Source: an uncultured SAR86 cluster bacterium
GTDB lineage: Bacteria; Pseudomonadota; Gammaproteobacteria; Magnimaribacterales; D2472
Assembly: GCA_902612915.1 (NCBI GenBank)
Contig: CACMFH010000002.1
Location: 62,001-126,000 of the forward strand
Length of the DNA stretch: 64,000 nucleotides
Direction: 5' to 3'
Part shown: positions 1 to 9,584 of the stretch, in pieces
How the letters are laid out: each line of letters begins with the position of its first letter
Numbering within the stretch: position 1 is the first letter of the stretch
Notes under the pieces: model-generated
The model's database searches: none
What the model saw: the letters and a program-made list of their open reading frames with translations, nothing else
What the model was told of the DNA's origin: nothing
Made by a program: the position numbers and the translations under genes

Positions 1-1398
1 GTTCAAGAACTTGTAGACTTTCTTAAAGATCCAACTAAATTTCAGAAACTTGGTGGTAAGATTCCAAGGGGTGTTTTAATGGTTGGCCCTCCAGGTACTG
101 GAAAAACTTTAATTGCTAGGGCAGTTGCTGGAGAGGCTAAAGTCCCATTCTTTACTATTTCTGGTTCAGATTTTGTTGAAATGTTTGTTGGTGTTGGTGC
201 ATCAAGAGTAAGAGATATGTTTGATCAGGCAAAAAAACAATCTCCTTGTATTGTTTTTATTGATGAAATTGATGCTGTAGGTAGACATAGAGGGGCAGGT
301 CTAGGTGGCGGTCATGACGAAAGAGAACAAACACTTAACCAATTACTTGTTGAAATGGATGGTTTTGAAGGTAATGATGGCGTTATTGTAATAGCTGCTA
401 CAAATAGACCAGATGTTCTAGATCCAGCACTTCTAAGGCCTGGAAGATTTGATAGGCAAGTAGTTGTTGATTTACCAGACATTCGTGGCAGAGAAGCAAT
501 CTTAAAAGTTCACATGAGAAAGGTTCCTCTTGCTTCAGATGTTGACCCACTAGTAATTGCTAGAGGTACCCCTGGATTTTCGGGAGCAGACCTTGCAAAT
601 TTAATTAATGAAGCAGCTCTTTTTGCCGCTAGATATTCTGATAAAAAAATTGATCAGTCGCATCTTGATTTAGCTAAAGACAAAATAATGATGGGAGCTG
701 AAAGAAAATCAATGATATTAAGTGAGGAGCAAAAGAGAATTACCGCATATCACGAAGCTGGACACGCAATCGTTGGTAGGTTGTGCCCGACTCATGATCC
801 TGTCTATAAAGTCACAATTATTCCAAGAGGAAGAGCATTGGGAGTAACAATGTTTTTACCTGAAGAAGATACCTATATGCAAAGTAAAGAATATCTGCTT
901 GGAAGAATAGCTACTTTATTTGGTGGCAGAATTGCTGAAAGTATCATTAACGGTAATCAGGGTATCACAACTGGAGCATCAAATGATATTGAAGTAGCAA
1001 CAGGTATTGCAACGAATATGGTAACCAAATGGGGTTTTTCTGATGCACTAGGTACCATTAAATATGGGGAAGATGAGGGCAGTCCTTTCTTGGGAAGGTC
1101 TGTTTCAAATCCTCCGCCTATAAGAAGCGATCAAACTTCAAAATTAATAGACTCAGAAGTCAAAGCTATAATCGATTCATGCTACAAAAGAGCTGAAAAA
1201 TTGTTAAAACAAAATTTAGATAAGCTCAATGTGATGGCTGATGCACTCTTAAAATATGAAACAATAGATGCTGATCAGATCGATGACATTATGGCTGGTG
1301 CCACTCCAAGAGAACCAAAGGGATGGTCAGATGATGATCAACCTAAGGGTAAGTCATCTAAAAAAACTTCAATCAAAGGTGCTGCTGAAGAGTTATAA
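1..1398 (+). CDS. ftsH: ATP-dependent zinc metalloprotease FtsH (5' end outside window)
   Basis: Membrane-bound AAA+ protease that removes misfolded membrane proteins and regulatory proteins such as LpxC. The reading frame is open from base 1, so the N-terminal transmembrane anchor lies outside the window. Visible are Walker A GPPGTGKT, Walker [14 protein letters not shown], the second region of homology ending in RPGRFDRQV, and the zinc site HEAGH near codon 251 of the visible part. The C-terminal tail is rich in Lys, Asp and Ser. glmM follows after 9 bp. In E. coli and Pseudomonas folP lies between these genes; it is absent here. Identification is secure. Confidence 0.98.
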   Translation, partial: VQELVDFLKDPTKFQKLGGKIPRGVLMVGPPGTGKTLIARAVAGEAKVPFFTISGSDFVEMFVGVGASRVRDMFDQAKKQSPCIVFIDEIDAVGRHRGAGLGGGHDEREQTLNQLLVEMDGFEGNDGVIVIAATNRPDVLDPALLRPGRFDRQVVVDLPDIRGREAILKVHMRKVPLASDVDPLVIARGTPGFSGADLANLINEAALFAARYSDKKIDQSHLDLAKDKIMMGAERKSMILSEEQKRITAYHEAGHAIVGRLCPTHDPVYKVTIIPRGRALGVTMFLPEEDTYMQSKEYLLGRIATLFGGRIAESIINGNQGITTGASNDIEVATGIATNMVTKWGFSDALGTIKYGEDEGSPFLGRSVSNPPPIRSDQTSKLIDSEVKAIIDSCYKRAEKLLKQNLDKLNVMADALLKYETIDADQIDDIMAGATPREPKGWSDDDQPKGKSSKKTSIKGAAEEL

Positions 1399-1407
1399 TT
1401 CTTTCTG

Positions 1408-2730
1408 ATGAACCTAAAATTTGGCACTGACGGTATAAGGGGACCCGTTGAGAGCATAATAACACCCGAAGCTTGTTTGAAAATAGGCCATGCAACAGGT
1501 CTAGTCATGAAAGACCTTGGTTGGGACACTGTTGTTATTGGCAAGGACACGAGAGTCTCAGGTTACATGTTAGAGTCTGCACTACAGGCAGGTTTTATAG
1601 CTGCTGGTGTTAATGTAAATCTTCTTGGTCCAATTCCTACACCTGGAGTAGCTTATTTAACTAAAACATTAAGAAATAAGTTTGGAGTTGTCATAAGCGC
1701 TTCACACAATGATTTTTTAGATAATGGAATTAAAATTTTTAATGAAGATGGCGAAAAGATTTCAAGAGACATCGAAAAAAAAATTGAAAAATATTTATCT
1801 TCAAACTTATCTCCTGTTGAAACTTCTCAAATAGGAAAAGCATATAGATTCGATGAGTCCGGACCAAGGTATATTGAATTTTGTAAATCAACTGTCCCTT
1901 CCGAAATTTCTTTTTCTTCGCTTAGGATAGTTGTTGATTGTGCGAATGGGGCTTGTTATAAAGTAAGCCCAGAAATATTCGAAGAATTAGGAGCTGAAGT
2001 AATTGCAATTGGCAATGAACCAGATGGTTATAACATTAATCAAAACTGTGGTTCTACTCATCCAGAATTAATTAAAGAAGCTGTAATTGAACATAGAGCT
2101 GATTATGGAATATCTTTAGATGGTGATGGAGACAGAGTCATTCTTGTAGATGAAAAAGGTAATATTCTTGATGGTGATGATCTTCTCTACATAATAGCTT
2201 TTGCTAATCCAAATAGGACTGGACCCTGGTCAGGTGTTGTTGGTACTCATATGAGCAACCTTGGCTTTGAAGAAGGTATAAAAAAACTTGGTTATAAGTT
2301 TGTAAGAGCTGATGTTGGTGACAAATATGTCAGCGAAATGTTATCAAACAAGGGTTGGTTACTCGGAGGTGAAGCATCAGGACATATTATATGTAAAGAT
2401 CTTGTTAGTACTGGAGATGGTACTATTGCCGCTTTAAAGGTGATTTCTTCATTGTTGCTTCTTGAAAAGAAACCAAGTGAGGTTTTGCTAAATTACACAA
2501 AAATACCTCAAATTAACACGGCTGTAAAAGTTAAAAATAAAGATATTATTAATGATAAAGAACTCAAATCATTAATATCAGAAATTGAGTCTGATTTGAC
2601 TGTTGGTAGAGTTCTTGTAAGGCCATCAGGTACAGAGCCGAAGATAAGAATTATGATAGAGGCTTCTGAGGAAAAGGTTGCTAAAAAGTTTGCAAATGAC
2701 ATTAAAAAAATTATTGAGTCAAAAAGTTAG
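1408..2730 (+). CDS. glmM: Phosphoglucosamine mutase
   Basis: Converts glucosamine-6-phosphate to glucosamine-1-phosphate, the cytosolic step that feeds UDP-GlcNAc synthesis for peptidoglycan and LPS. The protein has 440 residues, close to the family norm. It begins with the typical KFGTDGIRG stretch, carries the phosphoserine loop SASHN near residue 99, the metal loop DGDGDR, and the phosphate-binding RPSGTEPKIRI near the C terminus. The stop codon directly abuts the tpiA start, so the two are probably co-transcribed. Confidence 0.97.
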   Translation: MNLKFGTDGIRGPVESIITPEACLKIGHATGLVMKDLGWDTVVIGKDTRVSGYMLESALQAGFIAAGVNVNLLGPIPTPGVAYLTKTLRNKFGVVISASHNDFLDNGIKIFNEDGEKISRDIEKKIEKYLSSNLSPVETSQIGKAYRFDESGPRYIEFCKSTVPSEISFSSLRIVVDCANGACYKVSPEIFEELGAEVIAIGNEPDGYNINQNCGSTHPELIKEAVIEHRADYGISLDGDGDRVILVDEKGNILDGDDLLYIIAFANPNRTGPWSGVVGTHMSNLGFEEGIKKLGYKFVRADVGDKYVSEMLSNKGWLLGGEASGHIICKDLVSTGDGTIAALKVISSLLLLEKKPSEVLLNYTKIPQINTAVKVKNKDIINDKELKSLISEIESDLTVGRVLVRPSGTEPKIRIMIEASEEKVAKKFANDIKKIIESKS

Positions 2731-3474
2731 ATGATTGTTGCTAATTGGAAATGTAATGGAAGCAAAGCCATGATAAATGAATGGACCAATAATTTTTTAA
2801 CAAATTATGTTGAAATGAAGAAATTATTTATTGGCATAGCACCTCCTTCAATTTATATAGAAAGTATTCTCGACACTAAGCTTAGTAAGCTAGAAGAAAT
2901 AAATATAGGATCTCAAGACATAGATATTTCATCTGGCGCAAGAACAGGAGCAATTTCTTATGAAATGATTTTAGATTTTGATTGTAAGTTTTCAATCATT
3001 GGTCATTCTGAAAGAAGACAATTTTTTAATGAAAACAATCATGAAATAAAACAAAAGATTTTAAAAATTGCGAATAAAACATTAACTATTTTATGTGTTG
3101 GTGAAACCGAAGAAGAAAACAAGAATGATCAAACTAAAGATGTTTTAAAAAGACAATTAGAAGTAATTAAGGACATTGAATTTAATGATTCATTAGTAAT
3201 AGCTTATGAGCCAGTTTGGGCGATTGGAACTGGAAATACACCAACCCCAGATAAAATTAATGAAATTCATAAATTCATTAAAGATGTTGTACAATCCTAT
3301 TCAGATAATTCTGCAATTCCTATGGTTTTATATGGCGGAAGTGTAAATGAGGAGAATGCTGAAAACTTTTTTAAAGAAGAATCTGTTGATGGTGCTTTAA
3401 TTGGGGGGGCTTCTTTAGATGGCAGACAATTTGCTAATATTATTAATATTTTTAATGGAATAAACTTAAAATGA
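2731..3474 (+). CDS. tpiA: Triosephosphate isomerase
   Basis: Interconverts dihydroxyacetone phosphate and glyceraldehyde-3-phosphate in central carbon metabolism. The 247-residue protein has the expected catalytic residues: Lys in ANWKCNG near the N terminus, His in GHSERR near residue 91, Glu in AYEPVWAIGTG near residue 160, and the phosphate-binding YGGSV. It starts at the base after the glmM stop and overlaps secG by 4 bp. The glmM-tpiA-secG order matches Pseudomonas. Confidence 0.97.
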   Translation: MIVANWKCNGSKAMINEWTNNFLTNYVEMKKLFIGIAPPSIYIESILDTKLSKLEEINIGSQDIDISSGARTGAISYEMILDFDCKFSIIGHSERRQFFNENNHEIKQKILKIANKTLTILCVGETEEENKNDQTKDVLKRQLEVIKDIEFNDSLVIAYEPVWAIGTGNTPTPDKINEIHKFIKDVVQSYSDNSAIPMVLYGGSVNEENAENFFKEESVDGALIGGASLDGRQFANIINIFNGINLK

Positions 3475-3782
3475 TTACTTTTTTAACAGTACTAAGTGTT
3501 CTTCTAGCAATAGTAATTGTTGCAATAGTTCTTCTTCAGCAGGGTAAGGGTTCTGATCTTGGCTCAGCATTTGGAGGAGGTTCTTCAAACTCAATGTTTG
3601 GTGCGTTAGGTCCTTCAGGTTTTTTAGGAAGGCTAACATACATAATCGTTGCAATATGGCTAATCTTATCATTCTTGTTAGCTTACTTATTAAAAAATGA
3701 GAATACAGAGGTTATCTTCGATACTCCTCTCATCGAAGAGGCAATAAACGAAGGTTTATCTGACGAAATACCTATAGAATAA
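3471..3782 (+). CDS. secG: Protein-export membrane protein SecG
   Basis: Small subunit of the SecYEG translocon. Two hydrophobic helices (about residues 4-22 and 52-72) flank the typical glycine-rich cytosolic loop, QQGKGSDLGSAFGGG followed by SNSMFG. The length, 103 residues, is normal and the C-terminal tail is acidic. The start overlaps the tpiA stop (ATGA). The stop lies only 5 bp from the 3' end of an oppositely oriented tRNA-Leu, so the two transcripts converge. Confidence 0.95.
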   Translation: MITFLTVLSVLLAIVIVAIVLLQQGKGSDLGSAFGGGSSNSMFGALGPSGFLGRLTYIIVAIWLILSFLLAYLLKNENTEVIFDTPLIEEAINEGLSDEIPIE

Positions 3783-3787
3783 TATTA

Positions 3788-3874
3788 TGGTGCCGAAGGC
3801 GGGACTTGAACCCGCACGAGTTTTCACTCACTAGCCCCTCAAGCTAGCGTGTCTACCAATTCCACCACTTCGGC
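3788..3874 (-). tRNA. tRNA-Leu (GAG)
   Basis: Read on the minus strand this is an 87-nt class II tRNA with encoded CCA. The acceptor stem GCCGAAG pairs with CTTCGGC. The anticodon stem CTAGC/GCTAG encloses loop TTGAGGG with anticodon GAG. There is a long variable arm and a T-arm with GTTCAAGTC. It sits between secG and the initiator tRNA, as in Pseudomonas, but is inverted relative to secG and rimP. Confidence 0.95.
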
Positions 3875-3882
3875 TTAAAAGA

Positions 3883-3893
3883 GCGAAATTATA
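3883..3893 (-). promoter_or_regulatory. Putative -10 region of tRNA-Leu
   Basis: On the minus strand a perfect TATAAT followed by TTCGC lies 9 nt before the tRNA-Leu 5' end. I could not see a good -35 hexamer at 16-18 bp. The TTCGC just after the -10 resembles the discriminator of the ribosomal-protein promoters elsewhere in the window. Confidence 0.5.
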
Positions 3894-3926
3894 GCAATAT
3901 TATCTCTCATCTAATACAAAATTAAC

Positions 3927-3955
3927 TTGACCAATTAGAGTTACTTTCATAAACT
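3927..3955 (+). promoter_or_regulatory. Putative promoter of the initiator tRNA/rimP operon
   Basis: TTGACC (-35) and TAAACT (-10) are separated by 17 bp, placing a start site near 3962, just upstream of the tRNA at 3971. The 96-bp spacer between the two divergent tRNAs is the only sizeable non-coding DNA here and must hold both promoters. Confidence 0.5.
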
Positions 3956-3970
3956 TCATGTTCGCTGCGT

Positions 3971-4047
<77 letters not shown>

Positions 4048-4067
4048 CAGTTAAATAATTTTTTGTG

Positions 4068-4086
4068 GGGCATATGCCCTTTTTTT
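4068..4086 (+). terminator. Intrinsic terminator or attenuator after tRNA-fMet
   Basis: A short GC-rich hairpin, GGGC-ATAT-GCCC, is followed immediately by seven T residues. It lies between the tRNA and rimP and ends 11 bp before the chosen rimP start. It probably ends most tRNA transcripts and lets a fraction read into the rimP operon. Confidence 0.65.
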
Positions 4087-4097
4087 GTATAAAAAAT

Positions 4098-4589
4098 ATG
4101 AATATAGACGATTTTAAAAATATTATTGAACCGGTAATAAATAGAAATAACTGCTTATTGTGGGGAATTGAAATTTTAAGAGGCAAGAAAAAAAATACTC
4201 TAAGAGTTTTTATTGACTCAAATAATAATAATGTTGATATTAATGATTGCGAGAGTATCTCAAGAGACCTTAATTATGAACCTCAAATCGATTTGAATTT
4301 AGGTGAAGATTATATTCTTGAGGTTTCAACACCCGGTATAGACAGAAAATTTTTTGATATTAAGCAATTAAAAGATTATGTTGGCCAAGATCTAGATATT
4401 AAAACAAAAAGCATTTATGAAGGCAGGAGAAAGTTTATTGGTAAATTAATTGAGAGTGACGATTCAAAACTGACTATTGTAAAGTCTGATAATTCTGAGG
4501 AAATAATATTTAAGTTTTCTGATATCGACTTATGTAGGTTAAAACCAGATTATAATAACTTATTAAAGGAATATTCTTATGGAGAGTAA
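4098..4589 (+). CDS. rimP: Ribosome maturation factor RimP
   Basis: Needed for maturation of the 30S ribosomal subunit. The chosen start gives 163 residues beginning MNIDDFKNIIEPV, the normal family N terminus. A GTG at 4065 is in frame, but the codons from there run through the terminator hairpin and match no RimP sequence. Typical features are the central LEVSTPGIDR motif and a C-terminal Sm-like domain. It overlaps nusA by 11 bp and opens the classic rimP-nusA-infB-rbfA-truB operon. Confidence 0.93.
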   Translation: MNIDDFKNIIEPVINRNNCLLWGIEILRGKKKNTLRVFIDSNNNNVDINDCESISRDLNYEPQIDLNLGEDYILEVSTPGIDRKFFDIKQLKDYVGQDLDIKTKSIYEGRRKFIGKLIESDDSKLTIVKSDNSEEIIFKFSDIDLCRLKPDYNNLLKEYSYGE

Positions 4590-6042
4590 TGAAATTTTGG
4601 CAGTTGTTGATTCAGTCTCAACAGAAAAGGGCCTTGAAAAAGATGTAATTTTTAAAGCAATTGAAGTTGCAATTGCATCAGCTTCGCAAAGACATTTTCA
4701 TGAAGATGCAGATTTGTATGTCTCAATAAATAGAGATACTGGAGAATATACAACACATAGAAATTGGATAGTCTTTGATGAGTCTAATGAGGAATATCAT
4801 CATGAGACACATATAACTGAGGAGGAATCAAATTTATCAGTAGGAGAAGTTTACTCTAAACAACAGGATAATATTGAGTTTGGCAGGATTGAGACTCAAG
4901 CTGCTAGACAAGTTATGCTTCAAAAAGTAAGAGAAGCTGAAAGAGAGAAGATTGTCGAACAATTTAGATCTCAAAACAATAAGCTTGTATCTGGTTCAGT
5001 TAAAAGAGTCACTAGAGATAATATAATCGTGGATATCACTCATGAGGCTGAGGCACTCTTACCACGAGATAAATTAATGCCTGGTGAAATTTACAAAATT
5101 AATGACAGAATCAGAGCAGTTCTTCAAATTATCGAGGTTGAAGGTCGTGGCCCTCAACTTATGTTGAATAGATCTTGCCCTGAAATGGTAACTGAACTTT
5201 TTAACATTGAGGTTCCAGAAATAAATGAAGATGTTATTGAAATAAGAGGAATAGCAAGAGATGCTGGGTCAAGATCAAAAATTGCAGTAAAAACAAATGA
5301 TGGTCGAATTGATCCTGTAGGTGCTTGTGTTGGTATGAGAGGGTCTAGGGTTCAAGCTGTATCATCAGAGCTAGGCAATGAAAGGATTGACATAATCATT
5401 TATGACGATAATCCTGCTCAACTTGTTATAAATGCACTTTCTCCAGCAAAAGTTGAATCTATTGTAATGGATGAGGACTCTAGATCAATGGATATTGCTG
5501 TTAATGAGGATAATTTAGCCTTAGCAATTGGGTCTAGAGGCCAAAATATAAGACTTGCATCAAGATTAGTTGGATGGGATCTCAATATTATTAGTAACGA
5601 AGAAGCTGAAGCAAAAGTTAAAGTTGATGAAACAGAATTTTTAGCTAAGATCATTGATACTCTTGAAGTTAAGGAAGAAGTTGCAGAAAAAATAATATCT
5701 TCCGGCTTTTTATCATTTGATGAAATTGCTTATGCAGAAGATTCAAAATTAAAAGAGTTTATTGAATCAGATGAGGAAGTTTTAAGAATTAAATCAGCTT
5801 CAGAGGACGCGGCACTTCTTGAAGCCATGGGCGCAGTGACTGAAGAAGAAGATAATGTTGAATCATTATCAGATTTGAATCTTGATGAAGACAACATAGC
5901 TAAATTATCTAATAAAGGTATTAAAAATAAAGATGATTTAGCAGAGCTTTCAATTGATGAACTGCAAGAAATAATTGAAATTTCTTCAGATGATGCTTCA
6001 AAAATGATTATGAAAGCAAGAGAATATTGGTTTAACGAATAG
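4579..6042 (+). CDS. nusA: Transcription elongation/termination factor NusA
   Basis: RNA polymerase-associated factor controlling pausing, termination and antitermination. The 487-residue protein shows the N-terminal polymerase-binding domain (about 1-130), an S1 domain (about 135-200), two KH domains (GACVGMRGSRVQ and LAIGSRGQNIRLA), and two C-terminal helix-hairpin repeats of the proteobacterial type (about 360-487). It starts inside the end of rimP, and infB follows after 9 bp. Confidence 0.97.
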   Translation: MESNEILAVVDSVSTEKGLEKDVIFKAIEVAIASASQRHFHEDADLYVSINRDTGEYTTHRNWIVFDESNEEYHHETHITEEESNLSVGEVYSKQQDNIEFGRIETQAARQVMLQKVREAEREKIVEQFRSQNNKLVSGSVKRVTRDNIIVDITHEAEALLPRDKLMPGEIYKINDRIRAVLQIIEVEGRGPQLMLNRSCPEMVTELFNIEVPEINEDVIEIRGIARDAGSRSKIAVKTNDGRIDPVGACVGMRGSRVQAVSSELGNERIDIIIYDDNPAQLVINALSPAKVESIVMDEDSRSMDIAVNEDNLALAIGSRGQNIRLASRLVGWDLNIISNEEAEAKVKVDETEFLAKIIDTLEVKEEVAEKIISSGFLSFDEIAYAEDSKLKEFIESDEEVLRIKSASEDAALLEAMGAVTEEEDNVESLSDLNLDEDNIAKLSNKGIKNKDDLAELSIDELQEIIEISSDDASKMIMKAREYWFNE

Positions 6043-6051
6043 GTTGATATT

Positions 6052-8316
6052 TTGGCTGTAACAGTAAAAGATTTTGCTAAAACTTTAAAGATTCCAGATA
6101 AAGCTCTGATTGAAAGAATGCAAAAAGCAGGCTTAAGTCACTCAAAGAGTTCTGATGAGATAACTCCAAGTGATAAACAAGCGCTCTTAAAATTTCTTAA
6201 AGGTACTAAAACATCTTCTTCTAAATCTGTAACTTCAGAATCTGGTGTAAAAGTTACTTCGAGAGGTAAGGCTTCCTCCATTCAATCATCAAATAAAAGT
6301 TATTCAGATAATATTGAGGCAAAGAGAGCTGCTGCCTCAGAACAATTAAAAGAACAACAGATTAAAAGACAAGAGCAGTTAAAAGAAGCCGTAAAAGAAA
6401 AGCAAGCCCAAAAGAAAAAGAAAACAGTAAGGACTAAAAAAGAACCTCAACAGGAAAAGGTAGATGTAAAAGATCAGTTATCAAGTGCAGTCAATGCATT
6501 TAAGAAAAAAGAAGAAAATCTTTTTGATGACCAACATCAGTTTGAGGCTCCAACTGAATTCATAAAAAAAGACATAGAAATTCCAGAAACCATAAATGTT
6601 GGTGAACTAGCAAAGTTAATGGCAGTTAAAGGTGGTGAAGTTGTTAAGAATCTTATGTCACTGGGAGTGGTTGCAACAATAAATGATGTAATTGATCAAG
6701 AAACTGCAATTTTGGTGGTTGAAGAAATCGGTCATAACGGAATCGCAATTGAGCATGAAGATTTAGAGGAAGATCTTGCAAATTTAATTAAATATAAGGA
6801 TGAACCAAAAACAAGACCTGCTGTAATTACTGTCATGGGTCATGTTGATCATGGAAAAACTACTCTTCTAGATTTTATTAGAAAAACAAAAGTTGTTGAC
6901 GGTGAGGCTGGTGGTATTACTCAACATATCGGTGCATATGAAGTAGATACTTCAAAAGGAAGACTTACTTTTATTGATACTCCAGGTCATGCTGCCTTTT
7001 CATCAATGAGAGCGCGAGGAGCAAACACTACAGATATTGTAGTTCTAGTGGTTGCGGCTAACGACGGAATTAAACCTCAAACAGAAGAAGCCATTAATCA
7101 TGCTAAAGCTGCTGATGTTTCAATAGTAGTTGCAATTAATAAGGTAGACTTAGATGGAGCGGATATAGATAAGGTAAAAGGAGATCTCGCTGCTAAAGAT
7201 TTAACTCCTGAAGATTGGGGTGGCAATATACAAATGGTTCCAATATCAGCTCTAAAAGGCGATGGAGTAGATGAGCTGTTAGAGAGAATTGCACTTGAAG
7301 CAGAGATACTGGAACTTAAAGCTCATCATGACGGAGCGGCTCAAGGAGTAGTTATCGAATCTGAACTTGATAAATTTAGAGGTTCAGTGGCAACATTTTT
7401 GGTGCAAAATGGGACATTGAATGTTGGAGATTTGGTAGTTTCCGGTAATGCAATCGGTAAAGTAAAAAGTATTATAAATAGCGATGGTAATAAGATTAAA
7501 TCAGCGCTTCCATCTGCAGCTGTTGAGATTCTTGGTTTAAATTTAGTCCCAAATGCAGGTGATCAATTCATGGTTGTTAAAAATGAAAAGCAAGCTAGAG
7601 AAATTGCTGAGTATAGGTTAAATAAAGAGAAAGAGAAGAAGCTACTTAAACAAAAAGATGAATCTGCTGGAGATCTTTTTGAAACGCTTGGCCAAGAAGC
7701 AAAAAAAGTTCTCAATGTAATCATTAAGACAGATGTTGGTGGTACATGTGAAGCAATTACTGCTGCATTAAATGATTTAGGTACTGATAAAGCTAAAGTT
7801 AAGATTGTCTCTAGTGGTGTTGGAGGTATTAGCGAATCTGACGCAAACTTAGCGGTAGCGGTAGATTCAATTATTCTAGGCTTTAATGTGAGGGCTGATA
7901 GCACTGCTAAAAAGATCATAGAATCAGAATCAATTAAGTTAAGTTATCACAGTATAATTTATGAACTTTTGGATGATGTTAAAGCGAGAATGAGTGGTCT
8001 ATTAGATCCAATTGTCAGAGAAGAAATTGTTGGTACTGCTGAAGTGTTAGAAGTCTTTAACTCACCAAAATTTGGTCAGGTTGCTGGTTGTAATGTTGTT
8101 GAAGGTAATGTGCTTAGAAACAAACCTGTTAGAGTTCTTAGAGACGAAATCGTGATTTTTGAAGGCGAACTAAATTCTTTAAGAAGGTTCAAAGAAGATG
8201 TTAATGAAGTAAAAAATGGAAATGAATGCGGAATGGGCATCAAAAATTATAAAGATATTAAGCCTGGTGACAAAATAGAAGTCTTTGATAGAAAGGAAGA
8301 AGCTCAGGAAATATAA
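6052..8316 (+). CDS. infB: Translation initiation factor IF-2
   Basis: GTPase that recruits fMet-tRNA to the 30S subunit. The start is TTG, the best in-frame start giving the family N terminus AVTVKDFAKTL. A lysine/glutamine-rich linker follows, then the IF2 N-terminal motif (about 180-240). The G domain starts near residue 263 with GHVDHGKTT, then DTPGHAAF and NKVDL. C-terminal domains II-IV follow. The 754-residue length is at the short end for gammaproteobacteria, mainly in the linker. Confidence 0.97.
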   Translation: MAVTVKDFAKTLKIPDKALIERMQKAGLSHSKSSDEITPSDKQALLKFLKGTKTSSSKSVTSESGVKVTSRGKASSIQSSNKSYSDNIEAKRAAASEQLKEQQIKRQEQLKEAVKEKQAQKKKKTVRTKKEPQQEKVDVKDQLSSAVNAFKKKEENLFDDQHQFEAPTEFIKKDIEIPETINVGELAKLMAVKGGEVVKNLMSLGVVATINDVIDQETAILVVEEIGHNGIAIEHEDLEEDLANLIKYKDEPKTRPAVITVMGHVDHGKTTLLDFIRKTKVVDGEAGGITQHIGAYEVDTSKGRLTFIDTPGHAAFSSMRARGANTTDIVVLVVAANDGIKPQTEEAINHAKAADVSIVVAINKVDLDGADIDKVKGDLAAKDLTPEDWGGNIQMVPISALKGDGVDELLERIALEAEILELKAHHDGAAQGVVIESELDKFRGSVATFLVQNGTLNVGDLVVSGNAIGKVKSIINSDGNKIKSALPSAAVEILGLNLVPNAGDQFMVVKNEKQAREIAEYRLNKEKEKKLLKQKDESAGDLFETLGQEAKKVLNVIIKTDVGGTCEAITAALNDLGTDKAKVKIVSSGVGGISESDANLAVAVDSIILGFNVRADSTAKKIIESESIKLSYHSIIYELLDDVKARMSGLLDPIVREEIVGTAEVLEVFNSPKFGQVAGCNVVEGNVLRNKPVRVLRDEIVIFEGELNSLRRFKEDVNEVKNGNECGMGIKNYKDIKPGDKIEVFDRKEEAQEI

Positions 8317-8322
8317 TAATTT

Positions 8323-8670
8323 ATGTCATCAAATAGACCCGAGAAAATTGCAGATTTACTCAAAAGGGAAGTTTCAAAAATACTTAATCAAGAAGTCAAA
8401 GATCCAAGGCTTCAGAATATTAATATTACTGCTGTAAAGGTTACTGATGATATTGGGATCGCTTACATCTTCTATACAATTATTGGCAAGTCTATAAAAA
8501 AGGTTGAGAGCAAAATAGACAATACAATTCTTTCAAAACTTTCTGGAATGATAAGATCTAAGCTCTCAAAGATAATTGAAATTAGGAGAGTCCCTAAAAT
8601 CATATTTAAGTTTGATGAAAGTATTGAATATAGTGAAAATATTGAAAAATTATTAAACAATCTAAAGTAG
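8323..8670 (+). CDS. rbfA: 30S ribosome-binding factor RbfA
   Basis: Small KH-fold protein that binds immature 30S subunits and helps 16S rRNA 5'-end processing. The 115-residue sequence has the family opening (NRPEKIADLLKREVSKIL) and the KDPRLQNINITAVKVT segment. It lies between infB (6 bp) and truB (1 bp), as in nearly all proteobacteria. Confidence 0.95.
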   Translation: MSSNRPEKIADLLKREVSKILNQEVKDPRLQNINITAVKVTDDIGIAYIFYTIIGKSIKKVESKIDNTILSKLSGMIRSKLSKIIEIRRVPKIIFKFDESIEYSENIEKLLNNLK

Positions 8671-8671
8671 T

Positions 8672-9511
8672 ATGAATGGTTTTTTGTTGGTTAATAAAGA
8701 AAAAGGTTATTCATCCAATGAAATCGTTCAAAAGATTAAAAAAAAGTTTTCTTTAAATAAGGTTGGCCACTTGGGGACTTTAGATCCTGATGCTGAAGGA
8801 CTATTAATAATTGCAATAAATAGAGCTACTAAATTTTCAAATTATTTCTTAAATTCTGATAAATCATATTATGTTGAAATAAAGCTTGGAAAATCTACTA
8901 CTACAGATGATGTATCAGGAGAAATCATTGAAGAATTTGAGGTTAAATGCTCAGAAGATGAAGTAAAAAGAGAAATAAATAATTTTTTAGGAAAATCTTT
9001 CCAAAAACCACCTTTTTTCTCTGCTCTTAAATACAAAGGTAAGCCTTTATATAAATATGCAAGAAAAGGTGAATTTATAAATAAAGAACCTAGAGAAATT
9101 GAAATTAAAGAAATCAAAAATATATCTTATAAGGATAAAATTTGTTCATTCCAGATACTTTGTTCAAAAGGAACATATATAAGATCCATAGCTAGAGATC
9201 TTGGTAAAAATTTAGGATGTGGTGGACACATGTTTTATCTAAAACGCCTATCTCAGCATAAATTTAATCTTCTTGATGCGCATACAATTGAAGAACTCTC
9301 ATTGGAAAGAACTATAAAGATTGATGATTTTTTTAAAGATTATGAAAAACTATCTTTGAACGAAGAAAGTTTAAAAATTTTTTTAAATGGAGGAAGAGTT
9401 TTTTTAAACAAAGATATTTCTAAAGATCTAAGAATATATAGTGAAGATAATGACTTTATTGGATTAGGACGTCTAGAGAATAGTTATCTCAAACATAAAC
9501 AACTTGTTTAA
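8672..9511 (+). CDS. truB: tRNA pseudouridine-55 synthase TruB
   Basis: Makes pseudouridine 55 in the T-loop of tRNAs. The 279-residue protein has the catalytic aspartate in HLGTLDPDAEGLL near residue 38, the KPPFFSALKYKGKPLYKYAR stretch, and GTYIRSIARDLG. The C-terminal domain is shorter than in E. coli (314 residues). The stop codon overlaps the start of the putative rpsO promoter. Confidence 0.95.
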   Translation: MNGFLLVNKEKGYSSNEIVQKIKKKFSLNKVGHLGTLDPDAEGLLIIAINRATKFSNYFLNSDKSYYVEIKLGKSTTTDDVSGEIIEEFEVKCSEDEVKREINNFLGKSFQKPPFFSALKYKGKPLYKYARKGEFINKEPREIEIKEIKNISYKDKICSFQILCSKGTYIRSIARDLGKNLGCGGHMFYLKRLSQHKFNLLDAHTIEELSLERTIKIDDFFKDYEKLSLNEESLKIFLNGGRVFLNKDISKDLRIYSEDNDFIGLGRLENSYLKHKQLV

Positions 9512-9536
9512 TATTCGAATAAGTTATAATATTCGC
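9504..9536 (+). promoter_or_regulatory. Putative rpsO promoter with TCGC discriminator
   Basis: TTGTTT (-35, 9504-9509) and TAATAT (-10, 9527-9532) are 17 bp apart, and TCGC follows the -10 directly. A perfect TATAAT overlaps the -10 two bases upstream. The same layout occurs before rplM and rpsF. The promoter overlaps the truB stop codon. Confidence 0.6.
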
Positions 9537-9548
9537 ACGCTTACTTTA

Positions 9549-9584
9549 GTAATGTGAGGTTTGCAATTTCTTTAATAACATTAC
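9549..9584 (+). promoter_or_regulatory. Hairpin in the rpsO leader
   Basis: GTAATGT (9549-9555) pairs perfectly with ACATTAC (9578-9584) around a 22-nt loop. It ends at the purine-rich GAGGA ribosome-binding site of rpsO. Its position suits an S15 autoregulatory leader, which is known in several bacteria with unrelated structures. Regulation here is inferred. Confidence 0.5.

Noticed and set aside
4065-4097. GTG/ATG starts upstream of rimP
   Set aside because: They fall in a terminator hairpin with a T-run and encode residues with no RimP similarity.
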